Shown here: positions 1 through 7,400 of the stretch, in pieces
Layout: every line of letters begins with the position of its first letter
Numbering within the stretch: position 1 is the stretch's first letter
Virus record (IMG/VR): IMGVR_UViG_3300027668_000115
Coordinates: 1 to 22,191 of that record
From: a virus
Length of the DNA stretch: 22,191 bases
Strand: one strand, 5' to 3'
Notes under the pieces: generated by a model
The model's database searches: none
The model's input: only the letters and a program-made list of their open reading frames with translations
What the model was told of the DNA's origin: nothing
Made by a program: the position numbers and the translations under genes

Positions 1-2
1 TA

Positions 3-1583
3 CCTCTAGGGTACAAGCGCAAGCCTGTGCCAACTCTGGGCGACAGTCCTGAAATCATTAAGTCTTATGTGGCCGACGAGCTGCAGCGTATCGAGAATAC
101 CCTGGCACTGAATGGCCAGGAAACCAAGACAACCCAGGACGGTGTCACTGAAGTCAAGCAAACAATAATTGACATCAACAATACCGTAGGCAACAACACC
201 GCAGCTATTACTCAAGAAGCCGTCACGCGCACAGGTGAAAACTCAGCATTTGCCTCTCTCATAACCACTGTGCAAGCAAATGTTGCAACTAACGCTGCCT
301 CTGTTGTAACCGAAACAACAGCAAGGGCTGATGCCATTAGTGCCGAAGCAACTGCACGGCAAGCTGTACAAGCGAATGTAGATACTGTGGCTGCCTCGGT
401 GGTGACTGAGGCTTCGGCTGCTGCAACTGCTACTGCCGCAGTGGCATCCAATGTCACAACGCTCACAGCAACTGTCGGTGACAACACATCCGCGATTTCC
501 ACTGAAGCCACGGCTAGAGCAGATGCTGACACTGCGAGTGCCGCTCTTATTACCTCTTTGACTGCCGCTGTCGCTACGGCAAATGGCAACATCAGTAACA
601 ACTACAACATCTCAGTTTCTGCTGACAATGTTCTGACTCAGAGCATCAACAGTTTAAGTTCGGTAGTTGGACAAAACACAGCAGACATAACGACTACGGC
701 AACAACTGCTGCAACTGCCAATAGTGCAACTGCCTCGTTGGTTACAGCCTTGACAGCGACTGTTGCCACAGCTAACGGCAACATTGCCAACAACTACAAC
801 ATTTCTGTGAGTGCAGACGATGCTTTGGCAACCAGTATATCTACAGTCTCCGCAGCAGTTGGTACGGTGGCAACCTCAGTCACCACAGAGACTAATGCTA
901 GGATATATGCAGATGGGATAATCGGAGCCAAATATGGCGTTACTCTAAATGCTAATGGTTACATTACTGGTTTTGAACAGAACAACAACGGCTCGACTGG
1001 CACCTTCAAGATTCTTGCAGACAAGTTCACCATCATTGACCCCGCAGCAGCAGGCTCAGGACTCGCAGGCACTCAGGTATTCGACATCACGAATGGCGTG
1101 GTGACGATGGAAGCCGCGCATATCAAGAATCTGACCGTGGGCAACGTAGGCGGAACAATCAGTGCCACCTCAGCCTTCTCAGGTAGTGCCAGCAAGACCT
1201 TTGGGCCTACGTCTGCTGGGTTTGTTGAGTTGATGACAGTTGATTGCCCAGGCAACGCTGCGAAAGCTCACGTACCTAGCATTAACATGGTATTCGACGC
1301 GGCATTTGCCACAGATACTGCCTATGTAAAACTCGAATCAGCCACTGTCACTGGTGGTAGCGCAGGCTCTTATACAGAGGTGCAAACTCTGCGGCACAAG
1401 ACCGCATCAGGTGGTAACTCTTGGACGACGATTCCGGTAGTAGGCAGCCTAAGTTCATCCACAACCTCCACGACCAGGTTCCGTGTCAGTATCCAAATGT
1501 ACAGCGACAACGGCACTGGTACCACTAATCAGTCTCGCAGTGGAACAGCGCACTGGTCAGGCACAACTACAGGTATCGTGTAA
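3..1583 (+). CDS. Tail/central fibre protein with DUF1983-like C-terminal region (5' partial)
   Basis: The frame is open to the left edge, so the true start is probably just outside. A GTG at 27 exists, but the in-frame residues before it (PLGYKRKPV) look like real protein, and the following PEIIKSYVADELQRIENTL resembles the N terminus of phage fibre proteins, so perhaps only a few residues are missing. Residues about 10-290 (counted from 27) are an Ala/Thr/Ser-rich, probably coiled-coil shaft with a 64-residue duplication. At about residues 315-370, the segments FKILADKFTIIDP and FDITNGVVTMEAAHIKNLTVG match the DUF1983 signature of lambda J-type host-specificity proteins. The last ~140 residues are Ser/Thr/Gly-rich and beta-like, a plausible receptor-contacting end. 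The stop TAA overlaps the ATG of the next gene, suggesting translational coupling. Role as a tail tip or fibre protein is inferred from family resemblance. Confidence 0.75.
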   Translation, partial: PLGYKRKPVPTLGDSPEIIKSYVADELQRIENTLALNGQETKTTQDGVTEVKQTIIDINNTVGNNTAAITQEAVTRTGENSAFASLITTVQANVATNAASVVTETTARADAISAEATARQAVQANVDTVAASVVTEASAAATATAAVASNVTTLTATVGDNTSAISTEATARADADTASAALITSLTAAVATANGNISNNYNISVSADNVLTQSINSLSSVVGQNTADITTTATTAATANSATASLVTALTATVATANGNIANNYNISVSADDALATSISTVSAAVGTVATSVTTETNARIYADGIIGAKYGVTLNANGYITGFEQNNNGSTGTFKILADKFTIIDPAAAGSGLAGTQVFDITNGVVTMEAAHIKNLTVGNVGGTISATSAFSGSASKTFGPTSAGFVELMTVDCPGNAAKAHVPSINMVFDAAFATDTAYVKLESATVTGGSAGSYTEVQTLRHKTASGGNSWTTIPVVGSLSSSTTSTTRFRVSIQMYSDNGTGTTNQSRSGTAHWSGTTTGIV

Positions 1584-1996
1584 TGTTTTATAGTCGAATA
1601 GAAAATGACTTACCCGACGGAAGTCCACAGTTCCTCACGGACGAGCAACTTGGACAGATGGGTGGTACCTGGGCCGAATACGTGTTCTGCAGCGACCCCA
1701 TCGATGAGCTTATACAAACCTACGCTAACGTCTACGACGCTGACCAGGAACGTGTGGTCCAAACAATTGTTTCCTTAGAAAACCCGCGTGACCTTATTGT
1801 TAACAATGTCAGGGTGACTCGTAATGAGCGCCTGGCAGCATGTGATTACACGCAGATGCCAGACGTAACTTTTAATGCAGGAGTCAAGGCTTCCTGGGCA
1901 ACCTACCGCCAGGCACTGCGCGATTTACCAGGCGCTATCCCAAGCGATATAGCGTCTCTGGACAATGTTGTGTGGCCAAGTTCCCCATCGAGTTAG
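1583..1996 (+). CDS. Phage tail assembly chaperone-like protein (Phage_tail_APC type)
   Basis: This 137-residue protein starts at an ATG that shares its first base with the preceding stop codon (TAATG). No strong Shine-Dalgarno is visible, so it is probably translated by coupling. The second half has the pattern typical of the Phage_tail_APC family: RNERLAACDYTQMPDV followed by WATYRQALRDLP (about residues 81-117). Family members are small proteins encoded just downstream of tail-fibre or tail-tip genes and are thought to assist fibre folding or assembly. Position directly after the DUF1983-type fibre gene fits that role. The N-terminal ~70 residues contain an acidic DPIDELIQTYANVYDADQE stretch of no known function. 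No signal peptide or membrane segment is seen. Confidence 0.72.
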   Translation: MFYSRIENDLPDGSPQFLTDEQLGQMGGTWAEYVFCSDPIDELIQTYANVYDADQERVVQTIVSLENPRDLIVNNVRVTRNERLAACDYTQMPDVTFNAGVKASWATYRQALRDLPGAIPSDIASLDNVVWPSSPSS

Positions 1997-2005
1997 AGGT
2001 GCCTA

Positions 2006-2296
2006 ATGAAAGTGCCTGTAATCGAGTCAGATAATTTTAACGTCTACTACGAGCACCATGACGGCTTAACCTGGATTCACTGTGACGTTTTCCGTTACAG
2101 CAAAAGTGTCAGAGAAGAGCTGTTAATGGGCATGCGTCTTTTAATGACGTTACGCGAAACACCTCTCATGGCACTACATGAGCACGGTGATTTTAAACAT
2201 AAAAAATTCTTAAAGATGCTGGGCTTTAGTTACCAGCAAACAAATCTATGTGTCGACGGACAGGCCCGAGACATTTACCGGAAAGAGGTTATATAA
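2006..2296 (+). CDS. Conserved small phage protein, possibly acetyltransferase-fold
   Basis: A 96-residue ORF with a good ribosome site (AGAGGT at 1995-2000) six bases before the ATG. The middle is LTWIHCDVFRYSKSVREEL and the end is HGDFKHKKFLKMLGFSYQ. The phrase KFLKMLGF preceded by a His/Asp-rich turn resembles the C-terminal part of small GNAT-like proteins found beside tail and ejection genes in podoviruses, but the ORF is shorter than a full GNAT domain and no acetyl-CoA loop can be defended. It may be a structural or assembly factor with a truncated GNAT-like fold. It sits between the tail chaperone gene and the first ejection-protein gene and nearly touches the latter. Function unknown. 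Confidence 0.6.
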   Translation: MKVPVIESDNFNVYYEHHDGLTWIHCDVFRYSKSVREELLMGMRLLMTLRETPLMALHEHGDFKHKKFLKMLGFSYQQTNLCVDGQARDIYRKEVI

Positions 2297-2297
2297 A

Positions 2298-3335
2298 ATG
2301 GGTGCAGCAGCAGCACAAGTTGTAGGTTCAGTAGCAGGCGGGCTTATGTCACGCCGAGCCGCTAAGGACGCGCAATCAGCGCAGGATGAAGCCAACGCCA
2401 ACACAATGGCAGGCTACAATTTTTCGCAACCATACATTAAGGATTCTTACGACTCTGCAGGCAACTATCTACAGAACGTACAGGATGCTGGTGCTTACAT
2501 GGGCGATACCCATGCAGGACCAAACCAGTACCAAATGATGGGCAACCAGTACATGGGTAACATGGGTGCCGCAGGTGGTCAGGGTGCATTTGATATTAGT
2601 CAGCAAGGCAAAAACTTTGCGGCAAACTACGGTGACCTTTATAAGCAGTCACAGCAGGACAACATTGGCGACAGCTACCAATATGCCCGTGACAACAGCG
2701 GTGGAATTGTTGACTCAGCCATGCGCGATGACTTTCGCAACCTGACTGAGAACCAGCTGACGGGTAACAACATGAATGCCTCAGCAAGTGGCAACATGAA
2801 TAGCAGCCGTGCAGGTATTGCCGATGCCAACCTGATGCGTGGCTTTAATGACCGTAAGGCCGACATGACGGCCAACGTCGAAAATACCTTATCAGGCCAA
2901 TACATGGGCCAAAAAAATCAGCAGTTCAACAATGCCATGAATGCCAATTCTGGACTCCAGCAATCCTATGGCCAAGGCATCAATGCCATGAACCAATTTG
3001 GCAACATGATGAATAGCGCGGGCAACAACTTGCAAGGCTACGACCAGGCGCGTATGAATGACGAGCGTAATCGATTTGAGCGCAATCGTGACTTCGGATT
3101 AGATAACCAAATAAAGTACCAGAGAGGAATCCTAAACAACGCGGTGTACAACTCATCGTCAACCACTCCGAACATGCATTCACCCGATGCAGCATTCATG
3201 GGTGGGGCAATGCAGGGCGCTGGTATCGGTGGCGACATGTACGGGGCGTATCAGGCCAACAAAGCTTCTGGAGCAGCTTCTGGAGCAGCGTCAGGAACAA
3301 CTGCCCCCAATAATTTCGCGGGGTTCTCATTCTGA
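2298..3335 (+). CDS. Probable internal virion / DNA-ejection protein (first of three)
   Basis: 345 residues from the ATG at 2298, chosen because AGAGG lies about 10 bases upstream and the N terminus MGAAAAQVVGSVAGGLMSRR then resembles the short hydrophobic helix that opens many phage ejection proteins. An upstream GTG at 2250 would overlap the previous gene by 47 bases and adds residues unlike that pattern. The rest is rich in Gly, Asn, Met, Gln and Tyr, with motifs such as NMNSSRAGIADANLM (about residues 166-180) and a long helical QQFNNAMNANSGLQQ segment. The Ser-Ser-Arg-Ala-Gly-Ile pattern is familiar from podovirus ejection or internal core proteins. The stop TGA overlaps the next ATG. 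Context (three large virion genes in a row) supports a role in genome delivery; this is inference, not homology shown here. Confidence 0.65.
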   Translation: MGAAAAQVVGSVAGGLMSRRAAKDAQSAQDEANANTMAGYNFSQPYIKDSYDSAGNYLQNVQDAGAYMGDTHAGPNQYQMMGNQYMGNMGAAGGQGAFDISQQGKNFAANYGDLYKQSQQDNIGDSYQYARDNSGGIVDSAMRDDFRNLTENQLTGNNMNASASGNMNSSRAGIADANLMRGFNDRKADMTANVENTLSGQYMGQKNQQFNNAMNANSGLQQSYGQGINAMNQFGNMMNSAGNNLQGYDQARMNDERNRFERNRDFGLDNQIKYQRGILNNAVYNSSSTTPNMHSPDAAFMGGAMQGAGIGGDMYGAYQANKASGAASGAASGTTAPNNFAGFSF

Positions 3336-4438
3336 TGCCTATCCAACGCGGCTATAACCAGCAGAGTTACCTCCCTAACTATTTCCCACAAGACTACACC
3401 AGTCCCCAGGGCATGAGTCAGATGCAATCTAACATGGGCAACCTGCACATGTACGGACCTGATGGTAGTTTATTACCTGAGCACCAGCAAACAGTCGAAG
3501 ACCACATAGCTGGCGTCACCATGGCACCTGACCCTAACGGACGCTATGCACAAACGCCTCCACCCGTGCTCGGTACACCAGCAACTGGAGCAGCTACGCC
3601 TCCAGTGCTAACACAACAAGGTCCAGCACCTATTGTTGAATCTGTCGGCCAGGCACCAATGGACCCACAGCAAGCCGCAGCATTTGAAGCCGCTAATCCG
3701 CAAATCTATGACGACGACACTGAGGTCACCTCAGGTCGCCGCGATGGTACTCAGATGGGGCGGGCCAACAAGGGTAGTGGCTATCAAAAGATTGGGCTCA
3801 ACGAAAGACTGATACGCCTTGGGGGTGCCATGCAAGGCGCCAGCCACCTTGGCGGCAATGCCGCTATGGGCGCCTTCGGTAAAGAATACGCCAACATTCA
3901 AAATTCAGACCGCTCAGGTTTAGCAGCCTACGAGCAAAGCCAGATGGATTACCAGACTGCCCTGGCGAAAGCGCAGGGTGACGGTGGTGAAGCGCAAGAA
4001 ACTCTTATGCAGTACGACACAGCTATTGCTGAGATGGACTCCCTGTATAGCGAAATTGCGGGCTACGGTGATGACTTGACGGGTGTCAAAGACGGCACTG
4101 TCGATGCGTGGCTTGAAAATATGTCTGGCGACCCTAAGGCTTACACCAGGTTGCGTATGGAACAATTCCGCGTCGACCAGATGTTACTTTCTATCGCACA
4201 GACCAAGGGTGCAGTTTCCGATAGAGAGATGGCGATATTTGCTAAGCCAATGCCCACGATGGTGGCCGACGAAAAGGTTTGGTTAGACTGGATTAAAGCT
4301 AAAAGAGATGCAACGGCATCAGTTAGATATCGACTAGCGAATGGCGTCAGAGTTTCAAGTTCGCCCGCAGCGTCCAATCCACAAGCGACAACACAATATT
4401 CGCCAGAAGACCAAGCAATAATTGACCAATACAAGTAA
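3335..4438 (+). CDS. Probable internal virion / DNA-ejection protein (second of three)
   Basis: 367 residues, starting at an ATG that overlaps the previous stop (TGATG), so probably translationally coupled. The N-terminal ~130 residues are Pro/Gln/Gly-rich and probably disordered (PPPVLGTPATGAATPP and similar). From about residue 150 there is an ordered helical part: LIRLGGAMQGASHLGGNAAM, then a long alpha-helical segment with Gln, Glu and Ala (about 195-240) and a C-terminal helical region with the segment VWLDWIKAKRDAT (about 313-325). No enzyme motif is seen. It lies between two other probable ejection proteins, the same arrangement as P22 gp7/gp20/gp16 or T7 gp14/gp15/gp16. I do not recognise a specific family, so the function rests on position and composition. 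Confidence 0.6.
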   Translation: MPIQRGYNQQSYLPNYFPQDYTSPQGMSQMQSNMGNLHMYGPDGSLLPEHQQTVEDHIAGVTMAPDPNGRYAQTPPPVLGTPATGAATPPVLTQQGPAPIVESVGQAPMDPQQAAAFEAANPQIYDDDTEVTSGRRDGTQMGRANKGSGYQKIGLNERLIRLGGAMQGASHLGGNAAMGAFGKEYANIQNSDRSGLAAYEQSQMDYQTALAKAQGDGGEAQETLMQYDTAIAEMDSLYSEIAGYGDDLTGVKDGTVDAWLENMSGDPKAYTRLRMEQFRVDQMLLSIAQTKGAVSDREMAIFAKPMPTMVADEKVWLDWIKAKRDATASVRYRLANGVRVSSSPAASNPQATTQYSPEDQAIIDQYK

Positions 4439-4454
4439 TAAAAGGAATGCCCGT

Positions 4455-7400
4455 ATGTCTGGACAGTTAGAACAAGCAATTATCAATGCCCATAACGCAG
4501 GTGATTTTGCAGCTGCAAAGAGAATGGGTGAGCTGCTAAAGCAAGAAGCAGCAGCTGGTAATAATATGCAGGTCCAGCAAGGCGGTCAATATCAGTCACC
4601 TCTGCCTAGTCCACATGCCAACCAGGCACCGCCAAAAGACAATGCGTTTCAGTACGGTGTCGACCAGGCTCAGAACTTGTATGGTGGATTTGCAGAAGGC
4701 GTTGGTCAAAAAATTGGAAGCGAGACAATGGTCGCGCACGGTCAGAACGTGCAGGCGCAGCAAGAGAAAGACATCGCCAAAGGCGACTATCAGTTTAAGT
4801 ATGATGGTTTCAAAGACGCTGTTGAAAAGGACGGAGTTTCCGGATTTGCATCTCACGCTGGCTCAGCGGTAGCAGCAGGCTTACCTACAACAGGCGCAAC
4901 TTTAGTAGGCGGTGGTTTGACTGCCGCTGCAGCAGCATACAGTGCCCCTGCCTGGTTAGTTGCATCGCTGGGGGCGGCAACTACTGCTACAGGTATTGGC
5001 CTTGGAATTGGTGAAAATGTTCTTGAGCAGAAAGAAAAGACAGGAAAGTTTGACTCTGATGTAGCTATTGGAGTCGGTGTAGTCAGCGGCCTTCTTGACC
5101 GCCTGGGTGTGCGTAAGGTTTTTAACCTGAAAGACCTAGAAAAAATGACTTCCCAGCAAATTGCAGACACCCTTCGTAAAAAAGGTATGGGCGAAAAGGC
5201 TGCACAGTTTTTAAAAGGTATGGGCGTCGAGGCTGCCACAGAGACAGGCCAGGAAGGCCTCAATATGGCGGCAACGGCAACTCAAGGCGGTGAGTACACA
5301 GGCGAGGAAGTACAGCAGCGGCTAACTGATGCAGGTATTACAGGCGGCCTAATGGCTGGCACTATAAAAACAGGTACAGGCACTTTAGGTGCAGCAACTA
5401 ACCTGGTCCGAGGAAGCAACACAAGCTCAGCTCCTGCAGACCAGGAGGCCACAGCTTCTTTTGCTCAGCGACTAGCAGAGATAGCCGAGGCTAACGGCTA
5501 TGACCTTCAGGACATCGACAAAATGTCTTCTCAGGGTGCTCGAGAAACTGTAGACAAAGCTCACATTCAGTACACAGAAGACCTCAAGCAGCTATTTGCA
5601 GATTTGAAGTCTCGGGTAGCAGTCACGGACCAGGACAGTCTTGAAGAAGTGGCACAGAAAGTTCTTGCAGCAGCGGCTTACCGCGAAGGCCGTAACAAAA
5701 CTAAAAGTACTGTCGGTGTTCAAGAAATGTCAGCACTTGAATCTCTCTCAGGAGATACCAGAGAGGGTCAGCAGGCTCTATCTGTATTACGCCAGCTTAA
5801 CCAATTGACAAAGCTTCACAATGGTGGATATCAGGGTGGTGTCTCTGCAATTACAGACCAATTTGCCATAGCAGGGGGCGGTATAGGTTATGACAAAGGC
5901 GCTGTGGCGACAGAGCGTTTACTGCGTCCGTTGCTATCAGGAAGTGCTGCATTAAGCACTGGTGGTACCTCCCTCTTAGGTCAGGCGGCTGTGCAAGGAA
6001 CTGGCCGCATGATTGATAAAATTACTGGTCGTCGTTCTGTCGTCGATAGATTTGTAAAACAGAACCGAGGCCAGCCTGGTATCCCTGGCAGCACAAGTCC
6101 AAGTTTGCGTGAAGAAAGTATTGCGGAACAGCAAGCGGCATCTCAAGAAGCAGAAGCTCTCCAGGCACAGCAGGAAGCCCAGGCGCAAGAAGAAGCAAAC
6201 CTCAACGAATACGTCTATAACCAGGGCGGTCTTCCTAACGACCAAAGTCCTGCAGGCACGATGTCATCGGTCTTGGGGATAGACCCTGAGCAAATGATGA
6301 CGATGCTCGATGAAATTATTGCTACCGAGCCTAACCCTCAAATTGTTGACGCAGCTATTGCAGCTCAAGGTTCAATAGTTCAGGGAGGGCGTGTTCCAAA
6401 TCTGAACCAGCTAATTTCCATGATGAAGCTGCGGGTCAACCCTGACCCCCAGTTCTGGATAGAGCGCGACCGCTCAGCTGGACAGGCAGCTGCTAAGACT
6501 AAATTGAGCCGTCAGGAACAAAACTATCAGCGCGGCATTGAGAACAACCAGGCGTTTAACCAGGAGCTGCAGAATGCAGTTGATGACGACGGTAGCATCC
6601 CTCCGCTCAACAAGGCGTACCTAAAGGTTGCCCTGGCAGACCTAGCAAGAGATTTGGGCGCTCAGCCTCTCGACATGGTTAACTCGATTATTGAGAGAGC
6701 TGCCGAAAAAGGTGTAACCCAGGAACAGATGCAGTCGTACCTGGCACCGTACCTGGAGCGCGTACAGCAGCAGCAGGACGCTAAGAATAGCCGTGACCAG
6801 GCAGCAGCTGAGGTCGAAGCAGACCCAATCAATGAATCACGTGTGGTACCTGTGCCATTTAACAATGCAGGTATGCAGGGCGCGTTTGGTGTAGACCAGC
6901 CCACACCTGGCGGTAACTTTATCGACCTGGACACTAAAGCAGACCTTACAGGTAACACCTACGCAGGTGGTTCTGTCAAAATTATTGATGGTAAGCCACT
7001 GCTTGAGACCAGTGAGACTTCTGCAGCTCCAGCTACAAAAGAAAGCGGTAACAAAGTTAAGGTTAACCTGTTTAAGAAGAAAGCAGGATGGTCCTGGGTA
7101 GACTACGATGGACCAGATACGATTGTATCGACAGAACAAGGCGGCAAGCACCACTACAGCCTAAGCAGCGATTTCCAGACACCTGTGACTTTGCAGACAT
7201 ATCCGAACCAGCCGTCTGAGCCACGCCTGCGCCCAACCAGCCAGGGCAAAGTGGTCTTGGGTAACAAGATTGGCAGTATCTCCGTGCGAGGTAGACTTCA
7301 TCCTGTGTATGACCAGGTGGCTATCGAGGATAAGCGTGGCGTAGACCCTATCAATGAAAACAAGACGCCAGTGCTGCAGCTAGACACAAGTCCTTCCATT

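Noticed and set aside
2006-2296. Firm call of an acetyltransferase
   Set aside because: Only the ending resembles GNAT-like phage proteins; the acetyl-CoA loop is not visible and the protein is short, so it stays a tentative note.
2250-2297. Upstream GTG start for the first ejection protein
   Set aside because: It overlaps the preceding gene, has no suitable ribosome site and adds residues that do not resemble the family N terminus; ATG 2298 is better.
4615-4872. Arg/Lys/Thr-rich ORF in another frame of the giant ejection gene
   Set aside because: No ribosome site, typical shadow composition; unlike the nested ORF at 8593 the main frame here looks normal rather than low-complexity.
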